Below, in pieces: positions 25,716-32,563 of a stretch of DNA of 32,563 bases (its first letter is position 1; each line of letters opens with the position of its first letter). The DNA lies in NCBI RefSeq assembly GCF_003429085.1, contig NZ_QVTC01000089.1:1-32563 (forward strand), in the 5' to 3' direction. This DNA comes from Bacillus sp. V59.32b (lineage in GTDB: Bacteria > Bacillota > Bacilli > Bacillales > DSM-1321). Under the pieces are notes generated by a model. It was given only the letters and a program-made list of their open reading frames with translations, did not search any database and was not told the DNA's origin. Both the position numbers and the translations under genes were made by a program.

Positions 25716-26576
25716 ATGTATATGTTTGTGAATGGGAAAATTGTAAAAGAGAATGAAGCGGTGATTTCACCGTTTGACCATGGGTTTTTATATGGTCTTG
25801 GTGTATTTGAAACGTGCCGTATTTATGATGGACATCCCTTTTTACTGGATGACCATATAAGCCGCCTAAATAAAGGTTTAAAAGAACTGAACATTCTCCA
25901 TACTTGTTCCCGACAAGAAATAGAAGATATTTTGCAAAAACTTCTGCTTGCGAATAAATTGAAAGATGCCCGCGTCCGATTGAACATTTCAGCAGGCGCT
26001 GAGCCGGTCGGGCTTCAAACGGTTCCCTTTGAAAGGCCGAACATTCTTATATTCATGCAGAAAATGACGGTTCCGGAAGGGCTGCAGGAAAAGAAGGGCA
26101 TTCTTTTGAGGACGCGCAGAAATACACCGGAAACATCCGAGCGGTTAAAATCCCATCACTATTTAAACAACATTGCTGCAAAACGGGAGATCAAAGATAT
26201 TGATGATGCAGAAGGCATTTTTTTGACTGAAGATGGCTATTTGGCTGAAGGAATTGTTTCTAATCTGTTTTGGGTAAAAGAAAATGTTCTGTATACGCCG
26301 GCTATTCAGACAGGAATTCTGAATGGGATCACCCGTCAATTTCTGCTTCAGCTTGCCAAGCGTTCCGGTTTACAGTTTCACGAAGGGTTCTATAAAATAG
26401 AAGATATGAGCGAAGCGGATGAGGTTTTTTGCACGAATTCCATACAAGAGATTTTCAGTCTTAGGGAAGTTGAAAATATCGGAGTATATCAAGGAGCGGG
26501 CGGCAAAGTGACCCGTCTGTTATTTAGTCAATATCAAACATATCGGACCTCGCTTTTTGGCATAAATGAAATCTAA
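25716..26576 (+). CDS. pabC: 4-amino-4-deoxychorismate lyase
   Basis: PLP class IV enzyme that releases pyruvate from aminodeoxychorismate to give p-aminobenzoate. The protein is 286 aa. Family elements are visible: DHGFLYGLGVFET at 21-33, Lys145 in RLKSHHYLNN as the likely PLP-binding lysine, and EGIVSNLFWV followed by TGILNGITRQ. ATG 25716 has GAGGAA 5 nt upstream; an ATG-led frame starting at 25677 would add 13 residues without a ribosome binding site. It lies between pabA and folP in the operon. Confidence 0.95.
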   Translation: MYMFVNGKIVKENEAVISPFDHGFLYGLGVFETCRIYDGHPFLLDDHISRLNKGLKELNILHTCSRQEIEDILQKLLLANKLKDARVRLNISAGAEPVGLQTVPFERPNILIFMQKMTVPEGLQEKKGILLRTRRNTPETSERLKSHHYLNNIAAKREIKDIDDAEGIFLTEDGYLAEGIVSNLFWVKENVLYTPAIQTGILNGITRQFLLQLAKRSGLQFHEGFYKIEDMSEADEVFCTNSIQEIFSLREVENIGVYQGAGGKVTRLLFSQYQTYRTSLFGINEI

Positions 26577-26591
26577 TTTAAGGAGAAAAAG

Positions 26592-27428
26592 ATGGGCACT
26601 TCAACCATACAATGCGGATCACATACATTGGACTATGGAAATAAAACGTTAATCATGGGCATTTTAAATGTGACTCCTGATTCTTTTTCGGACGGGGGCA
26701 AATTTAACCGGATGGATGCTGCCCTTAAGCAGGTAGAACAGATGGTCAAGGATGGAGCGGACATTATTGATATCGGAGGCGAGTCGACCCGCCCGAATCA
26801 TACGTTTGTTTCAGAGGAAGAGGAATTGGAGCGGGTGCTTCCGATTATTGAAGCCGTGTCGAAAAGAATAGATGTCCCTATCTCGATCGATACATATAAA
26901 GCGAACGTCGCGAGATTGGCGCTGGAAGCAGGCGCCCATATAATTAACGATGTATGGGGGGCGAAAGCCGACGATAACATGTCATCGGTAGCGGCTGAGT
27001 ACGGGGTTCCGATCATCCTGATGCATAACCGTGACAACCAATCCTATACCCATTTTATCCGTGACATTTTTTATGACTTATATGAAAGCATCACACTCGT
27101 AAAGCAGGCTGGGGTTACGGATGAAAATATTATCCTTGATCCGGGGATCGGTTTTGCTAAGGATTTTGCATTAAATTTGGAAATGATGCGTAACCTTGAT
27201 AAACTTGTATCATTAGGCTATCCGGTTTTGCTCGGTACGTCCAGGAAATCAATGATCGGACATGTTCTCGATTTGCCGGCAGAAGAACGGATGGAGGGTA
27301 CAGGCGCTACAGTCTGCTACGGGATACAAAAAGGCTGCCAAATCGTCCGGATTCACGATGTTAAAGAGATATCCCGCATGGCTAAAATGATGGATGCTCT
27401 TGTCGGAAAGGGTGAATATAGTGGATAA
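26592..27428 (+). CDS. folP: Dihydropteroate synthase
   Basis: Condenses p-aminobenzoate with dihydropterin pyrophosphate to form dihydropteroate; this is the sulfonamide target (also called sul in B. subtilis). The protein is 278 aa. The pterin-binding signature ILNVTPDSFSDGG is at 24-36, DIGGESTRP follows, and the GTSRKSMIG loop is near 218. AAGGAG lies just before the ATG. The last 8 nt overlap the GTG start of folB. Confidence 0.97.
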   Translation: MGTSTIQCGSHTLDYGNKTLIMGILNVTPDSFSDGGKFNRMDAALKQVEQMVKDGADIIDIGGESTRPNHTFVSEEEELERVLPIIEAVSKRIDVPISIDTYKANVARLALEAGAHIINDVWGAKADDNMSSVAAEYGVPIILMHNRDNQSYTHFIRDIFYDLYESITLVKQAGVTDENIILDPGIGFAKDFALNLEMMRNLDKLVSLGYPVLLGTSRKSMIGHVLDLPAEERMEGTGATVCYGIQKGCQIVRIHDVKEISRMAKMMDALVGKGEYSG

Positions 27429-27780
27429 GATTTTTGTAAATCAGATGGAGTTTTACGGCTACCACGGCGTATTTCCTGAGGAAAACCGGCTTGGGCAGCG
27501 GTTTGCCGTCGATTTGGAAATCGAACTGGATTTATCCAGGGCGGGCGAAAGCGATAATCTTGAAGACTCGATAAATTATGGCGAGCTATACGAAATTTGC
27601 AAAGGCATTGTCGAAGGTAAGACATTTAAGCTTGTAGAATCCATCGCTGAACACATCGCTTCGGAAATATTAAGACAGTATAAAGAAATTCATTTTTGTA
27701 CGATAAAGGTCTATAAGCCGGACCCTCCAATTCCCGGTCATTATAAATCAGTCGCGGTGGAAATTAAAAGGGGACGGTAA
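27421..27780 (+). CDS. folB: Dihydroneopterin aldolase
   Basis: Converts dihydroneopterin to hydroxymethyl-dihydropterin, the step before FolK. The protein is 119 aa. The N-terminal MEFYGYHGVFPEENRLGQRF is diagnostic and LVESIAEHIA plus the KPDPPIPG loop are conserved. I start at GTG 27421, which gives the known N-terminus VDKIFV and overlaps the folP stop, with AAAGGG upstream. A start 27 nt earlier is in frame but would lie deeper in folP. Confidence 0.96.
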   Translation: MDKIFVNQMEFYGYHGVFPEENRLGQRFAVDLEIELDLSRAGESDNLEDSINYGELYEICKGIVEGKTFKLVESIAEHIASEILRQYKEIHFCTIKVYKPDPPIPGHYKSVAVEIKRGR

Positions 27781-27782
27781 TT

Positions 27783-28310
27783 TTGAAAAACAGCGCATAT
27801 ATTTCCATCGGGTCCAATATGGGTGACCGTGTTAATTTTTTCAAAAAAGCGAATGAGCTTTTAGATAGAGATGAAGGAATAAAGGTAGTTGATATTTCGT
27901 CCCTCTATGAGACAGACCCAGTTGGATTTACCGATCAGCCTCTTTTTCTAAATGCTGTTTTCAAGATTGAAACCTTTTATGAGCCTGAGAAATTATTGGA
28001 AAAGTGCTTAGAGATTGAACGAACGCTTGGGAGAAAAAGGGAAATTCGTTGGGGTCCTCGTACATTAGACCTTGACATTTTGCTCTATAATCAAGAAAAT
28101 ATTGAAACAGAGAATCTTTCTGTTCCTCATCCTAGGATGCTAGAACGAGCATTTGTAATCATTCCTTTGCTGGAATTGAACCCCGACATCATGCTTCCGA
28201 AGATGGAAACACCTTTGATTGATGTTCTTGAAAAGATTAAGGATAAAGAAGGAGTTCGATTATGGAAGCGGAAAACTGGGGCAGGCGCATTCGCGCTTTT
28301 CGAAAGCTGA
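27783..28310 (+). CDS. folK: HPPK, hydroxymethyl-dihydropterin pyrophosphokinase
   Basis: Transfers pyrophosphate from ATP to hydroxymethyl-dihydropterin, making the FolP substrate. The protein is 175 aa. SIGSNMGDR at 8-16, the central LYETDPVGFTDQPLFLNAV and the metal/ATP signature RWGPRTLDLDILLY are all present. It uses a TTG start with AAAGGGGA 8 nt upstream. The 3' end overlaps yazB by 49 nt in another frame. Confidence 0.95.
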   Translation: MKNSAYISIGSNMGDRVNFFKKANELLDRDEGIKVVDISSLYETDPVGFTDQPLFLNAVFKIETFYEPEKLLEKCLEIERTLGRKREIRWGPRTLDLDILLYNQENIETENLSVPHPRMLERAFVIIPLLELNPDIMLPKMETPLIDVLEKIKDKEGVRLWKRKTGAGAFALFES

Positions 28311-28477
28311 AAGGATATACACAGGAAGGGTTCGCAAAGGAGATCGGAGTTTCCGTCACACTTTTAGGTGAAGTCGAAAGAGGAAACCGAAAGCCGACAA
28401 ACAACTTTTTGGTGGAGGTAGCCGAAATGCTCGATGTTACAGTTGATGAGCTGCGGCCGCCTGACGATGAACAATAG
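28262..28477 (+). CDS. yazB: XRE-family helix-turn-helix protein YazB
   Basis: A 71-aa protein consisting of one Cro/C1-type helix-turn-helix (about residues 8-62: LKGYTQEGFAKEIGVSVTLLGEVERGNRKPT). It is the standard small gene between folK and dusB in Bacillus. Its regulatory target is not known. The ATG is preceded by AAGGAGT. The acidic tail PPDDEQ ends the protein. The 49-nt overlap with folK suggests coupled translation. Confidence 0.93.
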   Translation: MEAENWGRRIRAFRKLKGYTQEGFAKEIGVSVTLLGEVERGNRKPTNNFLVEVAEMLDVTVDELRPPDDEQ

Positions 28478-28506
28478 ATCAATATTTATTAAAGGTGGAC
28501 TGCAAC

Positions 28507-29505
28507 GTGTTTAAGATTGGCGATATAGAAATGAAGAACCGTGTCGTCCTTGCGCCGATGGCCGGGGTCTGCAACTCGGCGTTCCGTTTAACGGTGAAGG
28601 AATTTGGGGCGGGTCTGGTATGTGCCGAAATGGTCAGCGATAAAGGAATTGTTTTGCAAAATGCAAAAACGATGAATATGCTTTATATAGATGAGCGAGA
28701 AAAGCCGCTCAGCCTTCAGATATTCGGAGGAGAAAAGGCATCTTTGGTAGAGGCGGCTCAATTCGTTGATAAAAACACCACCGCTGACATTATCGATATC
28801 AACATGGGATGTCCGGTTCCAAAAATCACGAAGTGTGATGCAGGTGCAAAATGGCTTCTAGACCCGAACAAAATTTACGAAATGGTATCCGCTGTCGTTG
28901 ATGCAGTTGATAAACCGGTTACTGTGAAAATGCGTATGGGTTGGGACGAAGACCATATATATGCCGTTAGAAATGCCCAAGCTGTTGAACGTGCAGGCGG
29001 AAAAGCCGTTTCCTTACACGGTAGAACTCGGGTGCAAATGTATGAAGGAAAAGCAAATTGGGATATCATTCGTGAAGTAAAGAATTCCGTTAACATCCCG
29101 ATCATCGGTAATGGTGATGTGGAAACGCCGCAGGATGCGGAAAGAATGTTGAAAGAAACAGGCGTGGACGGAGTTATGATCGGCCGTGCCGCACTCGGTA
29201 ATCCGTGGATGATCTACCGCACGGTGAAATATCTTGAAACGGGCGAAATCATTGAAGAGCCAACGGCACGCGAAAAAATCGATGTCTGCGTTCTGCATAT
29301 GGACCGCTTGATTGCCTTGAAGAACGAAAATGTGGCAGTTCGTGAAATGCGCAAGCATGCTGCGTGGTACCTAAAAGGAATTCGTGGAAATGCAAAAGCA
29401 AGAAAAGGCATAAATGAGTGCAACACAAGAGAAGATGTTGTAACCCTTTTATATGGACTAGTTGAAGAAGTGGAAGCAAGCGAACAAAATATTCTAGCAG
29501 TCTAG
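28507..29505 (+). CDS. dusB: tRNA-dihydrouridine synthase DusB
   Basis: FMN enzyme that reduces specific uridines in tRNA to dihydrouridine. The protein is 332 aa. It has the TIM-barrel start RVVLAPMAGVCNSAFR, catalytic Cys102 in NMGCPVPK, VKMRMGWD, LHGRTRVQMYEG and GNGDV, and the C-terminal helical domain with REMRKHAAWYLKG. I use GTG 28507, giving the known N-terminus FKIGDIE, with AAAGGTGG 8 nt upstream; a GTG four codons earlier overlaps that site. It is the last gene of the folate operon. Confidence 0.96.
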   Translation: MFKIGDIEMKNRVVLAPMAGVCNSAFRLTVKEFGAGLVCAEMVSDKGIVLQNAKTMNMLYIDEREKPLSLQIFGGEKASLVEAAQFVDKNTTADIIDINMGCPVPKITKCDAGAKWLLDPNKIYEMVSAVVDAVDKPVTVKMRMGWDEDHIYAVRNAQAVERAGGKAVSLHGRTRVQMYEGKANWDIIREVKNSVNIPIIGNGDVETPQDAERMLKETGVDGVMIGRAALGNPWMIYRTVKYLETGEIIEEPTAREKIDVCVLHMDRLIALKNENVAVREMRKHAAWYLKGIRGNAKARKGINECNTREDVVTLLYGLVEEVEASEQNILAV

Positions 29506-29510
29506 AACGG

Positions 29511-29539
29511 TTGACATTCTTTGGCTGTTTACCTATAAT
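29511..29539 (+). promoter_or_regulatory. Perfect-consensus sigma-A promoter upstream of lysS
   Basis: TTGACA at 29511-29516, exactly 17 nt, TATAAT at 29534-29539. It begins only 6 nt after the dusB stop, and a terminator hairpin starts about 12 nt past the -10. The lysS ATG lies about 163 nt past the expected start point. Confidence 0.85.
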
Positions 29540-29551
29540 ACGCTTAAATTG

Positions 29552-29580
29552 AACTGCCAGTATTGCTGGCAGTTTTTATA
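29552..29580 (+). terminator. Rho-independent terminator between dusB and lysS
   Basis: AACTGCCAG (29552-29560) pairs perfectly with CTGGCAGTT (29566-29574) around a 5-nt loop; the stem runs into TTTTT. It ends the folate operon and also lies immediately downstream of the promoter at 29511-29539. Confidence 0.85.
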
Positions 29581-29642
29581 TGGACAATTCCAAGTTTTCG
29601 GCATAAATACCTGTTCGATTTATATGCTTTGTGCCAAAATAG

Positions 29643-31193
<1,551 letters not shown>

Positions 31194-31201
31194 ATAGACA
31201 G

Positions 31202-31274
31202 AACCGATTCTTCATAAGCCTTGAATGCTAGCGACCGCTGAACATTCAAAGTTTTTAGAGAGTCGGTTTTTTTA
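31202..31274 (+). terminator. Structured terminator after lysS
   Basis: AACCGA (31202-31207) pairs with TCGGTT (31263-31268), followed by a T-run. Within the long loop TTGAATG (31221-31227) pairs with CATTCAA (31243-31249), giving a two-part stem. Confidence 0.7.
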
Positions 31275-31447
31275 GCAGATAAGATAAACTTTTCGACCAC
31301 GAATCTCGTTTTAGTAGTGACTATTAATTGATTAATGTTATCGCGAAATAATTTCATGGGATATCTTTATATGTTTTAATCACGAATTATATTCCATACC
31401 TGCTGTAGGGATGGAGATTCGTTAACTAAAAAGGTTTTAAAAGTCTC
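31275..31447. other. Intergenic region between lysS and the tRNA cluster, no gene
   Basis: No reading frame that I can support. It contains a 9-bp inverted repeat, ACGAATCTC (31299-31307) and GAGATTCGT (31414-31422), about 106 nt apart, and a small hairpin TCCAT/ATGGA at 31393-31415. No remnant of a 5S or other rRNA gene is visible. Confidence 0.5.
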
Positions 31448-31476
31448 TTGATTTATCTTTAGCAAAATGATATATT
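31448..31476 (+). promoter_or_regulatory. Sigma-A promoter of the tRNA cluster
   Basis: TTGATT at 31448-31453, exactly 17 nt, TATATT at 31471-31476, with TGA just before the -10 (extended). It lies 87 nt upstream of tRNA-Val and appears to drive the tRNA genes independently of any rRNA operon. Confidence 0.7.
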
Positions 31477-31563
31477 AATAAAGTCGCTTTTGAGGAAAGA
31501 CAAGTACATTTATTATAGATGTATCCTTGGGAAAGCAGTCATTTTAATATATCTGTCCATGAT

Positions 31564-31639
31564 GGAGGATTAGCTCAGCTGGGAGAGCATCTGCCTTACA
31601 AGCAGAGGGTCGGCGGTTCGATCCCGTCATCCTCCACCA
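31564..31639 (+). tRNA. tRNA-Val (UAC)
   Basis: 76 nt including encoded CCA. Acceptor GGAGGAT pairs with ATCCTCC; anticodon loop CTTACAA gives UAC. GGTTCGATCC T arm intact. First gene of the cluster. Confidence 0.97.
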
Positions 31640-31680
31640 TCTTTATTAAAGCACCAAGGCAGTAGAATTACTCATAGACC

Positions 31681-31704
31681 GAGCCATTAGCTCAGTTGGT
31701 AGAG
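31681..31704 (+). pseudogene. Truncated tRNA-Lys fragment
   Basis: These 24 nt are identical to the first 24 nt of the intact tRNA-Lys at 31814. The match stops within the D arm, and no anticodon or T arm follows. The upstream flank (GCAGTAG..AATTACTCATA) also resembles the flank of the intact gene (GCAGCAGAAAGAATTACTTATA), so the duplicated unit included spacer DNA. It occupies the slot where tRNA-Thr sits in B. subtilis. Confidence 0.85.
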
Positions 31705-31813
31705 ACGAGCGTTACATCAGTGACGAAGCTGCGAGTTGCGAAGTTTATGTCTTGAAAAGAGGTAAATTGAGCACATCTTTAACGATGAAGCAGCAGAAAG
31801 AATTACTTATATC
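31705..31813. other. 109-nt non-tRNA segment inside the tRNA cluster
   Basis: I do not recognise this DNA. It has neither a T-arm GGTTCGA nor a CCA end. It begins ACGAGCGTTACATCAGTGAC, carries GAAGCTGCGAGTTGCGAAG, and ends in the partly duplicated spacer before tRNA-Lys. It separates the truncated and intact tRNA-Lys copies. Confidence 0.6.
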
Positions 31814-31889
31814 GAGCCATTAGCTCAGTTGGTAGAGCATCTGACTTTTAATCAGAGGGTCGAAGGTTCGAGTCCTTCATGGCTCACCA
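31814..31889 (+). tRNA. tRNA-Lys (UUU)
   Basis: 76 nt with CCA. Acceptor GAGCCAT pairs with ATGGCTC; anticodon loop CTTTTAA gives UUU. T arm GGTTCGAGTCC intact. Confidence 0.97.
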
Positions 31890-31901
31890 TTTTTATTGGA
31901 T

Positions 31902-31986
31902 GCGGGTGTGGCGGAATTGGCAGACGCACCAGACTTAGGATCTGGCGCCGCAAGGCGTGGGGGTTCAAGTCCCTTCACCCGCACCA
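31902..31986 (+). tRNA. tRNA-Leu (UAG)
   Basis: 85 nt with CCA and a long class II variable arm. Acceptor GCGGGTG pairs with CACCCGC; anticodon TAG in CTTAGGA. Confidence 0.97.
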
Positions 31987-31991
31987 TTCAT

Positions 31992-32066
31992 GCGGAAGTA
32001 GTTCAGTGGTAGAATACAACCTTGCCAAGGTTGGGGTCGCGGGTTCGAATCCCGTCTTCCGCTCCA
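31992..32066 (+). tRNA. tRNA-Gly (GCC)
   Basis: 75 nt with CCA. Acceptor GCGGAAG pairs with CTTCCGC; anticodon loop TTGCCAA gives GCC. Confidence 0.97.
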
Positions 32067-32077
32067 TATATTTTTTT

Positions 32078-32166
32078 GCCGGGGTGGCGGAACTGGCAGA
32101 CGCACAGGACTTAAAATCCTGCGGTAGGTGACTACCGTACCGGTTCGATTCCGGTCCTCGGCACCA
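32078..32166 (+). tRNA. tRNA-Leu (UAA)
   Basis: 89 nt with CCA and a long variable arm. Acceptor GCCGGGG pairs with CCTCGGC (one G-U pair); anticodon loop CTTAAAA gives UAA. Confidence 0.97.
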
Positions 32167-32175
32167 TCTTAATAT

Positions 32176-32252
32176 GCGCCCGTAGCTCAATTGGATAGAG
32201 CATCTGACTACGAATCAGAAGGTTGTAGGTTCGACTCCCGCCGGGCGCACCA
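32176..32252 (+). tRNA. tRNA-Arg (ACG)
   Basis: 77 nt with CCA. Acceptor GCGCCCG pairs with CGGGCGC; anticodon loop CTACGAA gives ACG (A34 is expected to be read as inosine). Confidence 0.97.
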
Positions 32253-32261
32253 TATATATTA

Positions 32262-32338
32262 CGGGAAGTAGCTCAGCTTGGTAGAGCACTTGGTTTGGGA
32301 CCAAGGGGTCGCAGGTTCGAATCCTGTCTTCCCGACCA
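32262..32338 (+). tRNA. tRNA-Pro (UGG)
   Basis: 77 nt with CCA. Acceptor CGGGAAG pairs with CTTCCCG; anticodon loop TTTGGGA gives UGG. Confidence 0.97.
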
Positions 32339-32347
32339 TCTTTTATC

Positions 32348-32423
32348 GGGGCCTTAGCTCAGCTGGGAGAGCGCCTGCCTTGCACGCAGGAGGTCAGCGG
32401 TTCGATCCCGCTAGGCTCCACCA
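32348..32423 (+). tRNA. tRNA-Ala (UGC)
   Basis: 76 nt with CCA. Acceptor GGGGCCT pairs with AGGCTCC (one G-U pair); anticodon loop CTTGCAC gives UGC. Last tRNA before the rRNA promoter. Confidence 0.97.
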
Positions 32424-32442
32424 GAAAAATTTAAAAAAGGTA

Positions 32443-32471
32443 TTGACGAACAAATAAAAGTTTGTTAATAT
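32443..32471 (+). promoter_or_regulatory. rRNA operon promoter
   Basis: TTGACG at 32443-32448, 17-nt spacer, TAATAT at 32466-32471. It lies 20 nt after tRNA-Ala and ahead of a typical rrn leader. Confidence 0.8.
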
Positions 32472-32563
32472 ATAAAAGTTGCTTCTTTAAAAGAACAACA
32501 AATTAATTGCTCTTTGAAAACTGAACAAAACAAAGCGCCAACGTTAATTTTAATAGTGAGCAC
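32472..32563 (+). other. Leader of a 16S rRNA operon, cut by the window end
   Basis: Contains an inverted repeat around 32478-32499 and TGCTCTTTGAAAACTGAAC starting at 32508. The latter is a sequence typical of Bacillus pre-16S leaders and includes a BoxA-like antitermination element. The mature 16S rRNA start is not yet reached at 32563. Confidence 0.8.

Noticed and set aside
23670..29505. Frameshifts in the folate operon suggested by overlapping genes
   Set aside because: Each overlap (ATGA, GTG within the folP end, the folK/yazB overlap) joins two complete proteins of normal length, so these are coupled genes rather than broken ones.
31829..32190. Reading frames on both strands over the tRNA genes
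   Set aside because: They are translations of tRNA sequence; the tRNAs fold completely and explain the region.

Overview
The window is a near-origin segment of a spore-forming Bacillaceae chromosome, Bacillus in the broad sense. The evidence is the conserved order pth-fin-mfd-spoVT-yabM-yabN-rqcP-yabP-yabQ-divIC-yabR-spoIIE-yabS-yabT-tilS-hpt-ftsH-coaX-hslO-cysK-pabB-pabA-pabC-folP-folB-folK-yazB-dusB-lysS followed by tRNA genes and the start of an rRNA operon. Every protein gene is on the plus strand, as expected beside oriC. The sequence alone does not fix a genus. Family assignments come from recognising the proteins by eye; no searches were run.

Layout. Positions 1-371 hold diverged intergenic repeats. 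372-5008 carries pth, the anti-sigma factor gene fin and mfd. 5205-7464 carries spoVT and the flippase gene yabM. 7578-10750 is a tight cluster: yabN, rqcP, yabP, yabQ, divIC. yabR (10828-11280) has its own strong promoter. 11281-12184 is a looser region with another repeat copy, a small membrane protein gene, a degenerate tRNA-Met relic on the minus strand, a DnaA-box pair and the Spo0A-type promoter of spoIIE. 12185-16418 is spoIIE-yabS-yabT. 16525-22523 holds housekeeping genes (tilS, hpt, ftsH, coaX, hslO). cysK has its own promoter and a possible operator. 23670-29505 is the folate operon (pabB to folK) with yazB and dusB. lysS follows, then eight intact tRNA genes (Val, Lys, Leu, Gly, Leu, Arg, Pro, Ala), and the window ends in a 16S rRNA operon leader.

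How the genes work together. The sporulation genes cover both compartments: Fin and SpoVT act in the forespore, YabP and YabQ are mother-cell type, and SpoIIE links septation to sigma-F activation. The folate genes supply p-aminobenzoate and dihydropteroate from chorismate and pterin precursors. DivIC, FtsH, RqcP, Mfd and Hsp33 cover division and quality control.

Most interesting points: (1) spoIIE-yabS-yabT is a PP2C phosphatase, vWA protein and Ser/Thr kinase triad, and YabS looks like a circularly permuted vWA domain; (2) a hairpin hides the yabS ribosome binding site; (3) the tRNA-Thr expected between Val and Lys is replaced by a 24-nt tRNA-Lys fragment plus unrelated DNA; (4) a tRNA-Met relic lies upstream of spoIIE; (5) a consensus promoter fires straight into a terminator ahead of lysS; (6) a 13-bp perfect palindrome lies inside yabT.
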